NCBI GenBank assembly: GCA_964650525.1
Contig: CAZYUA010000015.1
Span: forward strand, 1 to 64,000
Source of the DNA: UBA1413 sp964650525
GTDB taxonomy: Bacteria > Bacteroidota > Bacteroidia > Bacteroidales > Prolixibacteraceae
Length of the DNA: 64,000 nt
Reading direction: 5' to 3'
How positions within the stretch are numbered: position 1 is the stretch's first letter; each line of letters begins with the position of its first letter. The notes below the pieces were generated by a model. The model ran no database searches and was not told where the DNA came from. It was given only the letters and a program-made list of their open reading frames with translations. Shown piece by piece: positions 17,998 to 27,021 of the stretch. The position numbers were made by a program, and so were the translations under genes.

Positions 17998-20900
17998 CCG
18001 TTGGCTTCCTGCAGAGGTTCAATACGCACCAGTGCCTGCCTTCTTTGACCATCCATCATAACCGTAAGAGATTCTTCGAAACGGACATGCCGGATATATC
18101 CGGCCGAACGGACTACTTCCGTTTTTGCCAGTATGTCCAGATTAAGAAAGGAGGAGGGGGAATGGTGGGGTATGGAAAAATAACCCACATTCATGGAGGT
18201 TACGTTATGGAAAAAATGAGAGCCCAGGGAGGCGTCAAGAGGAAAATCATGAAGCCCGATCTCCACTACAACCTTGGCCCTCGAAATGCCAGCCCAGAAT
18301 ACAGGTATCCCGGTGAAATGATCGTTGGTACCCCAGCGTCCCGGTCCGATCAGGATGTAATCGGTGCCCTGCTCCTCGAAATATTTGTTGAATTCGCTCA
18401 CTTCTCGGGCAATCTCACGGGTAACCAGTGAACTGAACCGCTGTGGTTCCACATAGACCACATCGTGCAGGTTTCTGACAATCCCATTCCCCATGCTTTT
18501 TTCTGAATAAAGCAGGAGGTTGTTCCTGTCGTTCGACAGGGGGGCGATTTCTACCTGCTCTTCCGACCGGATCAGAGGTTTGATCTGAAGGATGTAAAAG
18601 GTAGGTAACTGTCTGTCTCCCGGTTTCAGGTCAATGGCATATTCCATTTCCACCGGTGCTCCCATAGCTTCCCTGAAAAGGGTAAGCAATACTTTTAATG
18701 TGTCTGCCAGAGGTATGGCGTTGTATTTCAATATATTGCTGAAGTCGACAATCCGCGGGCCAGGAAAGGGCACTCCTGGGGTCAGGTAATCGTTCTCCAT
18801 ACTGTAGGTCGAAACACAAAGCTCCAGCGTTCCGTCGGCCTCCGCCTCCTTTAGCCGGTACCTCCGGATGGCAGCATCCTCCCCCTGGTTGACCAGGTCA
18901 AAAGTGTCGTGTTTCATGTCGATCGCATAAAAATGACGCTGCGATTCCCTGATCTGGTCTCTGACCGATGTGGTGTTAATGGATGGATATTTCGGACAAA
19001 AACGCCATGCACTCTCCCCACCGGCTACATACATACCCAGACCCAGAGCGGTGACTGAAACCCCGTCTTCAGGCTCCATGTAAGCTACCGGATAGTAATT
19101 GTAGGAATGGGCTACCCCTGAAATATGAGGATAAAACTTCCCGTTAAACTCATTTCCTACCACTTCCTGAATGATCACGGCCATCTTCTCCTCTTCTATC
19201 TTGTAATGAATGGCTTCAAAATACTTCTGGGCTGAGTCGGTGAAAATGCTGGCATATACAAGTTTAACAGCTGTTACCAGTTGGTCAAGCCGTACACGGA
19301 TGTCGGGATGGTTGTTGGGAATCAGAAAGGTCGCATAGACTCCGGCAAAGGGTTGCAGCAGGGAATCTTCAAACAATCCCGACGAACGGATAGCCAGAGG
19401 CTTCTGCATGACCTTCAGGTACTCCAGCAGCTGCTCATCCATCGAATCTTCAAACCGGGACTCCAGAAACTGGTTCCGGATCTGGATGTAGTCACTTCTG
19501 CTGTAGGTATTTCCGTAAAGGTTGTTGAATTCCAGAAACCGGTCGAATTCACTGACCCCAAGTACTGTGGTCGGCGGTATTCTGATGTTGATGCCCGGAA
19601 TAATCTTGCTGAAATCGATGTTTTCAATAAAGTTGCTGATAAAAGCCATCCCCCGGCCTTTTCCCCCCAGCGACCCTTTTCCGATTTTAGTCACCAACCG
19701 GTTGGAGTTCACCAGGGCGGGTTCGAACCGGATGATTCTGCCCTGCATCTTTTTCAGCCTTACCTGGCGGAATACATCCAGGCAAAACTGTCGAAGTTCT
19801 TCCGTGCTTTCGAAATCGACCGTCTGCTTGGGGATCAATTGTTCAGCCATATTGATTTCTCCCCGAGCCATCAGCCATGTGCTGAAGGAGTTACGGCTTC
19901 CATGATATTCGAGGGCTGCATCCGGTACAATCCGGAACATCTCTTCAAACTCCTGCAGGTTTCGGGCTTCCATCAACGGGTTCCCATGTTCGTCCTTAAA
20001 GACGAAATTCCCGAATCCCAGACGCCGGTACAGGAAATTCAGAATATCGAGCGAAAGGCTTTCTGAGTTTTTGTTGATGAAGTCAGCGCCGATCTTCCGT
20101 GCTTTTTCAGCATTGGTAATGTCGTGCGATTGCAGCAACAGGGGAATGGGAAACCGCATGATTCTGCTGACATATTGCAGCAGTTCGACCCCTGCCTCTT
20201 CATCATCGGTACCGTTTTTTTCGAATTTAACATCCGAAATCACGCAGAGAAGGTGTTCGCGGTAAATGTTAATAATCTCCAGTGCCTCCTCATAGGTGCT
20301 GACAAGAATTACTTTAGGCCGGGCTCTCATTTTGAGGATGATATGGAGCTCATCGTTCGAATCGTCCTCCACCAGGTTCTGGGTCTGGCTCATAATCGTG
20401 GTGTAGAGGGTTGGCAGGTACCTCGAATAGTAGGGGATGCTGTCTTCAACCAGCAAAATGACCCTCACATTTCCCAGTCTGGTGTCGGGGGCTATGTTGC
20501 GGCGGTCCTCCACATATTTGATCATGGCCAGAAAGATGTTGGAGTTCCCGTTCCACACAAAGGCCCGGTCGACAAAACTGACTTTCTGGACTTCTGATTT
20601 GAAATACCTCAGGTCGGCGTTGTTGTTGGCCAGCAGCAAAATAGGCATACCTGGCCGTTCCCGGTGGACATCTTCGGCCACCATGAGAGGGAGTTTCTTA
20701 TCCTGGCCTGCCATAACAATAGCCAGGTCGTATTCGCGAACCTTAAGGGCTTCCAGAGCTTCCTCCCTCGTATTGACGCCTGTAAACCTGGGAGCTGCAT
20801 ACAGGTTTAACTGGAGGTACTCCCCGAATATCTTGTCACTGAATTGTCCTTCCCTTACAATGGTATAAGAATCATACAGGTTTGCCACCAGCAGAACTTC

Positions 20901-20999
20901 TTTTACCTTAAAGGGCATCAACTCATGAAATATGTCCCGGTCGCTTTTCCGGTTTTTATAAACCGCCGACAGGGTTATGGTATCCAGATCCATGCTCAT
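17991..20999 (-). CDS. Receiver-domain protein with PEP synthase-type ATP-binding domain
   Basis: A 1002-residue cytosolic protein. Residues about 30-160 form a degenerate receiver-like fold (VKEVLLVANLYDSY). A second receiver-like domain begins VRVILLVEDSIPYY near 178 with a possible phospho-acceptor Asp in CVISDVKF near 253. The C-terminal half is a pyruvate phosphate dikinase / PEP synthase N-terminal ATP-grasp domain: GSLGGKGRGMAFI near 443 and AIRSSGLFEDS near 533. The His-containing swivelling domain and PEP-binding barrel of full PEP synthase are absent, so a complete dikinase reaction is unlikely. Similar genes are widespread in Bacteroidota without a defined role. A second possible Met lies two codons in. 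It starts 53 bases after the end of korB and may share its transcript. Confidence 0.8.
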   Translation of the reverse strand: MSMDLDTITLSAVYKNRKSDRDIFHELMPFKVKEVLLVANLYDSYTIVREGQFSDKIFGEYLQLNLYAAPRFTGVNTREEALEALKVREYDLAIVMAGQDKKLPLMVAEDVHRERPGMPILLLANNNADLRYFKSEVQKVSFVDRAFVWNGNSNIFLAMIKYVEDRRNIAPDTRLGNVRVILLVEDSIPYYSRYLPTLYTTIMSQTQNLVEDDSNDELHIILKMRARPKVILVSTYEEALEIINIYREHLLCVISDVKFEKNGTDDEEAGVELLQYVSRIMRFPIPLLLQSHDITNAEKARKIGADFINKNSESLSLDILNFLYRRLGFGNFVFKDEHGNPLMEARNLQEFEEMFRIVPDAALEYHGSRNSFSTWLMARGEINMAEQLIPKQTVDFESTEELRQFCLDVFRQVRLKKMQGRIIRFEPALVNSNRLVTKIGKGSLGGKGRGMAFISNFIENIDFSKIIPGINIRIPPTTVLGVSEFDRFLEFNNLYGNTYSRSDYIQIRNQFLESRFEDSMDEQLLEYLKVMQKPLAIRSSGLFEDSLLQPFAGVYATFLIPNNHPDIRVRLDQLVTAVKLVYASIFTDSAQKYFEAIHYKIEEEKMAVIIQEVVGNEFNGKFYPHISGVAHSYNYYPVAYMEPEDGVSVTALGLGMYVAGGESAWRFCPKYPSINTTSVRDQIRESQRHFYAIDMKHDTFDLVNQGEDAAIRRYRLKEAEADGTLELCVSTYSMENDYLTPGVPFPGPRIVDFSNILKYNAIPLADTLKVLLTLFREAMGAPVEMEYAIDLKPGDRQLPTFYILQIKPLIRSEEQVEIAPLSNDRNNLLLYSEKSMGNGIVRNLHDVVYVEPQRFSSLVTREIAREVSEFNKYFEEQGTDYILIGPGRWGTNDHFTGIPVFWAGISRAKVVVEIGLHDFPLDASLGSHFFHNVTSMNVGYFSIPHHSPSSFLNLDILAKTEVVRSAGYIRHVRFEESLTVMMDGQRRQALVRIEPLQEANGY

Positions 21000-21052
21000 C
21001 AGAGGTGCCGTTATGTAAAGGTGATATTTCCTGCTGCCTCACAGGCAGGAGG

Positions 21053-22120
21053 TTAGTTCCGGCGGCGGTTGGCCGGGCACATCTCCTGTTCAGGGCTGTT
21101 CCCGCAATTTTTTATTTCCCAGGTATTCCCCGACAAAAGAAGTTCATCCATGCCCGTGATCTTGCGTTCAGCCTTGATCGCGGTAATCTGAGCAGCCATA
21201 TCGCGGTCGTAAACAGGAGCTTCCACACTGCGTATCACCCCGAAAGCCACAGGGAAATCGGGCAGACCCATGCCGATTAAAGCCATGTGCATCAGAGGAT
21301 CGGGATCCGTGGCATCGTGAACCAGGAGATCTTTTTCGGTGATTCCCTCCTCGCCTAAGGTTACCACCCGGAGCTTTCCTCCGCTGAAGGTGAGTCCCTT
21401 GCGGTTGTCCTTGCCAAAAAGCATCGGCTCGCCCTGTTTCAGAAGGAGTTGCCGGTCTTCCCGGAAGGCAGGGTCGGTGATGGCATCGTGGACACCGTTG
21501 TTGTAAATCATGCAGTTCTGCAAGATTTCCACCACCGAGGTTCCCTGGTGACGCGCCGCTCCTGCCAGGACTTCCTGGTTCAGTTTCAGGTTACCATCGA
21601 TACTGCGGGCAAAAAAGGTCCCCCTGGCCCCAATCACCAGCTGACCGGGATTGAATGGCTCTTCTATCGTTCCGAAAGGCGACGTCTTGGTTTTGAATCC
21701 CCGGTCGGTAGTGGGAGAATATTGCCCTTTGGTCAATCCGTAAATCTTGTTGTTGAAAAGAATTACATTAAGGTCGATATTCCTGCGCACCAGGTGGATA
21801 AAGTGGTTCCCCCCGATGGCCATGGCATCGCCGTCGCCGGTGATCACCCAAACACTGAGTTCCGGGTTGGCACATTTCACCCCTGATGCTACTGCCGTGG
21901 CACGGCCGTGGATGGTGTGAAACCCGTAGGTACTCATGTAATAGGGAAACCGCGATGAACAACCGATCCCCGAGATCACAGCAAAATCCTGATGCCGGAC
22001 TCCCATCTCAGCCATTACCCGCTGGATGGAATTCATGATGGCGTAATCCCCGCATCCTGGGCACCACCTGACTTCATTTTCGCTTTTGAAGTCTTTGACC
22101 TGGTATTTTATTTCTTCCAT
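21053..22120 (-). CDS. korB: 2-oxoacid:ferredoxin oxidoreductase, beta subunit
   Basis: A 355-residue thiamine diphosphate-binding subunit. WCPGCGDYAI near residue 19 contributes cluster or cofactor-region Cys residues, and GDGDAMAIGGNHFIHL with NNKIYGLTKGQ forms the ThDP/Mg motif. Together with KorA, encoded 2 bases upstream, it oxidatively decarboxylates 2-oxoglutarate (or a related 2-oxoacid) to the acyl-CoA and reduces ferredoxin. Length matches Bacteroidota KorB. The 2-oxoglutarate assignment over pyruvate rests on the two-subunit arrangement and overall resemblance. Confidence 0.9.
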   Translation of the reverse strand: MEEIKYQVKDFKSENEVRWCPGCGDYAIMNSIQRVMAEMGVRHQDFAVISGIGCSSRFPYYMSTYGFHTIHGRATAVASGVKCANPELSVWVITGDGDAMAIGGNHFIHLVRRNIDLNVILFNNKIYGLTKGQYSPTTDRGFKTKTSPFGTIEEPFNPGQLVIGARGTFFARSIDGNLKLNQEVLAGAARHQGTSVVEILQNCMIYNNGVHDAITDPAFREDRQLLLKQGEPMLFGKDNRKGLTFSGGKLRVVTLGEEGITEKDLLVHDATDPDPLMHMALIGMGLPDFPVAFGVIRSVEAPVYDRDMAAQITAIKAERKITGMDELLLSGNTWEIKNCGNSPEQEMCPANRRRN

Positions 22121-22122
22121 AA

Positions 22123-23961
22123 TCAGGCCTCCTGGAGTTTTACTACCGCCTCTTTCAGTTCTTTGACCGTAAAAGGCAGACCTTTCATTTTGTTATACTG
22201 GTAATAGGCAAAGCCGGGCACCTGATCGCGCAGGTAAGCGGCAAACTGCCCCAGGTTCAATTCGCAGACAAGGATCTTCCGGAACCGGCTGAAAATGGCG
22301 GCTGTGTTGGCGGGCAGGGGTTTGATATAATTAAAGTGGGCAAGGCTCACCGGTTTGCCCATTTTCCGCAGTTCCCGTACTGTGCTGATCAGATGACCGT
22401 AAGTGCTGCCCCAGCCGACCATCAGGATATCTCCCTCGGTGTCGCCGCAGACTTCCAGGTCTGGAACATAATCAGTAACCCTTTGAACTTTGGCTTCCCT
22501 GGTTTCGCAATTTGTCTGGTGGTTATCGGGATCGTGGCTGACAGTGCCGGTGATATTTTTCTCGAGTCCTCCGATACGGTGGGCGAATCCCTCCATTCCG
22601 GGGAAGGCCCATTTCCGGGCCAGGGTCAGGGGATCACGGGCATAAGCCTTGAAGGAGGTGGTATCTGAGGCTATGGGAGGGGTAATGGCCGGAAGGCTCG
22701 CCATGGCAGGGATCTTCCAGGGTTCACTGCCGTTTCCAAGGAATCCGTCGGTCAGCAATACCACCGGGACCATTCTTTCCAAGGCTATCCTGGCTGCCTG
22801 AAAAGCAAACCAGAAACAATCAGAGGGGGTGCTGGCTGCAAGCACCACCACAGGGCTCTCTCCGCTGCGGCCGTAGAGTGTCTGCAACAAATCGGCCTGT
22901 TCTGTTTTTGTAGGAAGTCCGGTGGAGGGTCCTCCCCGCTGTACGTTTACCACCACCAGCGGAAGTTCAGCCATTACTGCCAGCCCCAGGGCTTCCGACT
23001 TCAGGGCAAAACCGGGACCCGATGTGGAGGTTACCGCCAGGTGGCCGGCAAAAGAGGCTCCCAGCGCCGTACAAATACCGGCAATCTCATCTTCTGCCTG
23101 AAACGACTTGACGCCCAAATCCTTGCGCTCTGCCAGGGTTTGTAAAATTTCCGTAGCCGGTGTGATAGGGTAGGAGCCGATGAACAAAGAACGCCCCGCT
23201 TTTTCGGCAGCGGCCATCAAACCCCAGGCGGTAGCCTGGTTCCCGTTGATGGTGCGATAGAGACCCGGTTCTATGGGGGCCGGGTTCACAATATACTGGG
23301 GCGTCATATGCTGCAGGTTGTAGCCGTAATTGTACCCGGCATGCAACACCTTTAAATTTGATTCTGCAACCCCCTGCTTCCTGCCGAATTTCTCCCTGAT
23401 GAACTGCTCAATATAATCCAGAGGCCGGTTAAACATCCAGCATACCAAGCCCAGTGCAAACATATTCTTGCTCCGCAGGATACTTTTATTGTCGAGGCCC
23501 ATATCCTTAAGACTTTCCTGGGTAAGGCTCGTGATGGGTACGCCGATTTTGACGTAGTCGATCAGGTTAAGCTCTGAAAAAGGATCTTTCGTGTTTAAGC
23601 CTGCCTTGAGGAAGTTTTTCTCGCTGAAGGCATCTTCATCGTAAATAATGGTCCCGCCGGGACTCATGAACCGGGCATTCGCTTTGATGGCTGCGGGGTT
23701 CATGGCTACCAGCACGTGGGCAAAGTCACCCGGGGTGGTGATCTCCTTCTGTCCCAGCTGAACCTGGAACCCGGAGACCCCCCCGACCGTCCCCTGCGGA
23801 GCCCTGATCTCCGAAGGATAATCGGGGAACGTTGAAATATCATTGCCCAGCAACGCCGAAGCATCCGAAAACAGCGTCCCTGTGAGCTGCATACCATCAC
23901 CCGAATCTCCTGAGAACCGGATCGCCACCTCATCCAATTCTATTACTTTGGCTTCCTTCAT
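22123..23961 (-). CDS. korA: 2-oxoacid:ferredoxin oxidoreductase, alpha (gamma-alpha fused) subunit
   Basis: A 612-residue subunit. Residues about 10-190 are the gamma-type domain (IRFSGDSGDGMQLTG, FPDYPSEIRAPQGT). The rest is the alpha pyrimidine-binding domain (FIGSYPITPATEIL near 260, AEDEIAGICTALGAS, TSTSGPGFALKSEALG, NVQRGGPSTGLPTKTEQADLL). The gamma-alpha fusion is normal for KorA of Bacteroidota. It forms an operon with korB and has a good promoter in the gap shared with the divergent carbonic anhydrase homologue. Ferredoxin use implies anaerobic or microaerobic metabolism. Confidence 0.93.
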   Translation of the reverse strand: MKEAKVIELDEVAIRFSGDSGDGMQLTGTLFSDASALLGNDISTFPDYPSEIRAPQGTVGGVSGFQVQLGQKEITTPGDFAHVLVAMNPAAIKANARFMSPGGTIIYDEDAFSEKNFLKAGLNTKDPFSELNLIDYVKIGVPITSLTQESLKDMGLDNKSILRSKNMFALGLVCWMFNRPLDYIEQFIREKFGRKQGVAESNLKVLHAGYNYGYNLQHMTPQYIVNPAPIEPGLYRTINGNQATAWGLMAAAEKAGRSLFIGSYPITPATEILQTLAERKDLGVKSFQAEDEIAGICTALGASFAGHLAVTSTSGPGFALKSEALGLAVMAELPLVVVNVQRGGPSTGLPTKTEQADLLQTLYGRSGESPVVVLAASTPSDCFWFAFQAARIALERMVPVVLLTDGFLGNGSEPWKIPAMASLPAITPPIASDTTSFKAYARDPLTLARKWAFPGMEGFAHRIGGLEKNITGTVSHDPDNHQTNCETREAKVQRVTDYVPDLEVCGDTEGDILMVGWGSTYGHLISTVRELRKMGKPVSLAHFNYIKPLPANTAAIFSRFRKILVCELNLGQFAAYLRDQVPGFAYYQYNKMKGLPFTVKELKEAVVKLQEA

Positions 23962-23986
23962 AAGGATTTTGATTAGATGAACCGGG

Positions 23987-24014
23987 CAAAAGTAACCAAT
24001 ATTTATGAAGTCAA
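23987..24014 (-). promoter_or_regulatory. Promoter of korAB
   Basis: On the minus strand TACTTTTG (complement of 23987-23994) matches TAnnTTTG exactly and is preceded, 17 bases upstream, by TTTTG. It lies 26 bases before the korA start. Confidence 0.6.
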
Positions 24015-24038
24015 AACTGACATAACCTATACTTTAAA

Positions 24039-24046
24039 TATATTTG
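24039..24046 (+). promoter_or_regulatory. -7 box of the carbonic anhydrase-like gene
   Basis: TATATTTG matches TAnnTTTG and ends 23 bases before the ATG at 24070, which supports that start over the in-frame ATG at 23977. Confidence 0.6.
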
Positions 24047-24069
24047 CCCGAATTAAACCCAAAAGCATT

Positions 24070-24615
24070 ATGGCTCTGATTTTGCCTGTCCGTGATAAAA
24101 TTCCCGTCATCGGAGAACATTGTTATCTGGCTCCCAATGCCACCGTTGCGGGTGATGTAGTCCTTGGTGACCATTGCAGTGTCTGGTTTGGGGCGGTTAT
24201 CCGGGGCGACGTCCATTCGATCTGTATCGGTAATCATACCAATATACAGGATTGTGCCGTCATCCATGCCACCTATCTGAAATCGCCCACGCGCATAGGC
24301 AGTTATGTGACCATTGCCCACGGGGCTGTCGTCCATGGCTGTACCATTCACGATCATGTAATGATCGGCATCAATGCGGTTGTTCTCGACGATGCCGTCG
24401 TTGAAAGTAATTCCATCATAGCCGCAGGTTCTGTGGTCACCAAAGGGTCGCATGTTGAGACAGGCTCTGTGTGGGCGGGTGTTCCGGCCAGGAAAGTGAA
24501 AGATATCAGCCCGGAACTGATGGAAAACGAGGTGAAGCGCATTGCCGTTGCATACGAAACCTATGCAGGCTGGTACACGGAACCAGCCCGGAACACTTTT
24601 CAGAAAGATGGTTAA
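24070..24615 (+). CDS. Gamma-class carbonic anhydrase family protein
   Basis: A 181-residue left-handed beta-helix protein of the gamma carbonic anhydrase / YrdA family. Hexapeptide repeats run through residues 20-150 (VAGDVVLGDHCSVW, IRGDVHSI). Candidate metal ligands are His66 (VIHAT), His84 (IAHG) and His89 (VVHG). Many YrdA-type members bind zinc but show weak or no CO2 hydration, so activity is not certain. Start at 24070 is chosen from the promoter position. Its stop codon lies inside a 14-base palindrome. Confidence 0.88.
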   Translation: MALILPVRDKIPVIGEHCYLAPNATVAGDVVLGDHCSVWFGAVIRGDVHSICIGNHTNIQDCAVIHATYLKSPTRIGSYVTIAHGAVVHGCTIHDHVMIGINAVVLDDAVVESNSIIAAGSVVTKGSHVETGSVWAGVPARKVKDISPELMENEVKRIAVAYETYAGWYTEPARNTFQKDG

Positions 24616-24827
24616 CAATTGTTAATCTGTTAAAAGATAGCGGGAAATTCGTGGTAACCATTTTATTTTTTTACTTTCGCCTGCCTTGTGGCTTTTATTC
24701 TGCCACCTTTTCGGGCTGACCCGGGGAAGGATCCAACAGCCCGCAATGAATCAGACGTTGCCATTTACTTTGCCTGCCCGGACCGTGCAGCAAGTATGAG
24801 ATAAGATGTATAATTAAACCTATCCAT

Positions 24828-26063
24828 ATGAATACGAAACAGATAGAGAACAGCCGGGGATCATTCTTTCCCCTGGTGATCGTCGGGATTATGTTTTTTG
24901 CCATTGGCTTCGCCTTAGGAATAAACAGCTACCTGGTCCCCCTGCTCAACAAAGCCCTTAATATCTCCTCGGGGCAGTCCTACCTGGTCATTGCAGCCAC
25001 CTTTTCCGCATTTCTGATTTTCGGGTATCCGGCATCGCTGGTAATCAGAAAGATTGGATATAAGAAAACCATGGCCTTATCCTTCCTGATGTTTGCGGTG
25101 GGTTTTTTGCTTTTTCTCCCCTCGGCTAAAACGGAGAGCCTGGGCTTGTTTTTGCTGGCCTCCTTTATCAGCGGTATGGGGAATACCTTTCTTCAGGCTA
25201 CGGTCAATCCCTATGTGACCATTTTGGGACCTATGGAGAGTGCCGCCAAGAGAATGAGTATCATGGGAATCTGCAATAAGCTGGCATGGCCGGTAGCGCC
25301 CTTGTTCCTTGCCCTGGTTATCGGGAAGAGCGTGGATGACGTAGTCCTGACGGATATCAACCTTCCTTTTTTCCTCATCATCGGGGTATTCCTGCTGCTG
25401 GGGGTGCTTGCCTATTTTTCGCCGTTGCCGGAAGTGAAGGCCGCCGGTGAAGATCCTGCCACTGCCGGCGACTGTCCTTATGCTGCTGGCAAGACTTCCA
25501 TCTGGCAGTTCCCCCATTTATTGCTGGGCGCGTTGACGCTATTTCTCTATGTGGGTGTGGAAACTGTTTCTCTCAGCACGTTGGTCGATTATGCCAACAG
25601 TATGGGATTGCCTGATCCGGACCAATATGCCTGGATCGCTCCTGTGGGAATGGTGGCCGGATATATCGGAGGGGTGTTGTTCATACCCAAATACCTGAGC
25701 CAGGCTGCTGCCCTTAAAATTTGTGCCCTTATTGCCATTGCCGGATCCCTGCTTGTTGTCTTGACTCCCGCATCGCTGTCTATTTGGTTTATCTTCCTGA
25801 TGGCTTTGGGATGCTCGCTGATGTGGCCGGCTTTATGGCCACTGGCGATTGCTGATCTCGGCCGTTTTACCAAGGCCGGATCCTCCCTGCTGGTCATCGC
25901 AATCGTTGGTGGCGCAGTGGTACCAACACTCTATGGGTTCCTCAAAGATGCCATCGGTGCTCAAAATGCCTATTGGCTTTGCCTGCCCTGTTTCCTGTTT
26001 ATTCTCTATTATGCTTTCAGCGGCCATAAAGTAAGAACCTCATCCAGGGAGGTGCTGCCATGA
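24828..26063 (+). CDS. Sugar MFS transporter (glucose/galactose/FucP type)
   Basis: A 411-residue inner-membrane protein with about 12 hydrophobic helices, importing a sugar probably with protons. The FucP-type signature between early helices, FGYPASLVIRKIGYKKTM, and the GNTFLQATVNPYVT stretch near 120-135 are typical of the FHS family used for fucose, glucose/galactose and N-acetylglucosamine. Its TGA overlaps the next gene's ATG by four bases, and two further enzymes follow, so the substrate is probably an amino-sugar or hexose that is then phosphorylated at C1. The exact sugar cannot be read from sequence. Confidence 0.9.
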   Translation: MNTKQIENSRGSFFPLVIVGIMFFAIGFALGINSYLVPLLNKALNISSGQSYLVIAATFSAFLIFGYPASLVIRKIGYKKTMALSFLMFAVGFLLFLPSAKTESLGLFLLASFISGMGNTFLQATVNPYVTILGPMESAAKRMSIMGICNKLAWPVAPLFLALVIGKSVDDVVLTDINLPFFLIIGVFLLLGVLAYFSPLPEVKAAGEDPATAGDCPYAAGKTSIWQFPHLLLGALTLFLYVGVETVSLSTLVDYANSMGLPDPDQYAWIAPVGMVAGYIGGVLFIPKYLSQAAALKICALIAIAGSLLVVLTPASLSIWFIFLMALGCSLMWPALWPLAIADLGRFTKAGSSLLVIAIVGGAVVPTLYGFLKDAIGAQNAYWLCLPCFLFILYYAFSGHKVRTSSREVLP

Positions 26064-26959
26064 AACCTACCCTGGTGATACTCGCGGCTGGCATGGGTAG
26101 CCGCTATGGCGGACTGAAGCAAATGGATGAGGTAGGACCCCACGGGGAAGCCATAATCGATTATTCCCTGTTCGATGGCATCCGGGCTGGCTTCGGAAAG
26201 GTAGTCTTCATCATCCGGCACGATTTTGCAGACCGGTTCCGCGAACGCTTCGAACCCTGTCTCAAAGGCCGGATCGCATTTGACTATGCTTACCAATCGC
26301 TCGACAAGATCCCTGAAGGATCTGTCATAAACCCAGCCCGTGAAAAACCATGGGGAACCGCTCACGCCGTCCTGATGGCCGAAAACCTCGTTCACGAACC
26401 CATGGCTGTCATCAATGCCGACGATTTTTACGGTCAGGAGGCGTACCAGGTAATGGCCAGGTTTCTGACTTCCTCGGGAAACCCCGATGAATATGCCATG
26501 ATCGGGTACCAGGTAGCCCGTACTTTATCCGAATTCGGATCTGTGTCCCGGGGGGTTTGTATGACGGATGATAAGGACTACCTGACCAGCGTCGTGGAAC
26601 GAACCCAGATCAGGCAGGTCCCGGAGGGGATTTTTTATTACGAACAGGAAGGAAGGTTCCCGCTTTCACCGGAAACCCCGGTATCTATGAATTTCTGGGG
26701 CTTTAAGCCCAACGTATTTGCCCTCCTGAGAGAGGGTTTCTCCAGGTTTCTGGAGGAAAAAGGCAACGATACAAAAGCTGAGTACTTTATCCCTTTACTG
26801 GTTAATGCCAACATCCTGACCGGCAGGATTGCCACCCGAGTACTCTCCTGTAACTCCCCCTGGTTTGGCATAACGTACCGTGAAGACAAACCTGCCGCAC
26901 AAATGCAGATCCGGGAGCTGATTGCAAAAGGAGAATATCCGGAAACACTCTGGCAGTAA
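26060..26959 (+). CDS. Sugar-1-phosphate nucleotidyltransferase family protein
   Basis: A 299-residue GT-A-fold nucleotidyltransferase. LAAGMGSRYGGLKQM at residues 8-22 is the nucleotide-binding loop, and VINADDFYG near 120 carries the metal-binding Asp. It would join NTP and a sugar-1-phosphate to give an NDP-sugar and pyrophosphate. It overlaps the transporter by four bases and precedes a NahK-like kinase, so the three probably import a sugar, phosphorylate C1 and activate it. Members in Bacteroidota are generally annotated only by family. No C-terminal acyltransferase (GlmU-like) domain is present. Confidence 0.85.
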   Translation: MKPTLVILAAGMGSRYGGLKQMDEVGPHGEAIIDYSLFDGIRAGFGKVVFIIRHDFADRFRERFEPCLKGRIAFDYAYQSLDKIPEGSVINPAREKPWGTAHAVLMAENLVHEPMAVINADDFYGQEAYQVMARFLTSSGNPDEYAMIGYQVARTLSEFGSVSRGVCMTDDKDYLTSVVERTQIRQVPEGIFYYEQEGRFPLSPETPVSMNFWGFKPNVFALLREGFSRFLEEKGNDTKAEYFIPLLVNANILTGRIATRVLSCNSPWFGITYREDKPAAQMQIRELIAKGEYPETLWQ

Positions 26960-27021
26960 ATCGTGAACGACGGTCCGGAGTTCCCGGAATTGCTGGCAGC
27001 CAGTACCATTATAAATCGATT

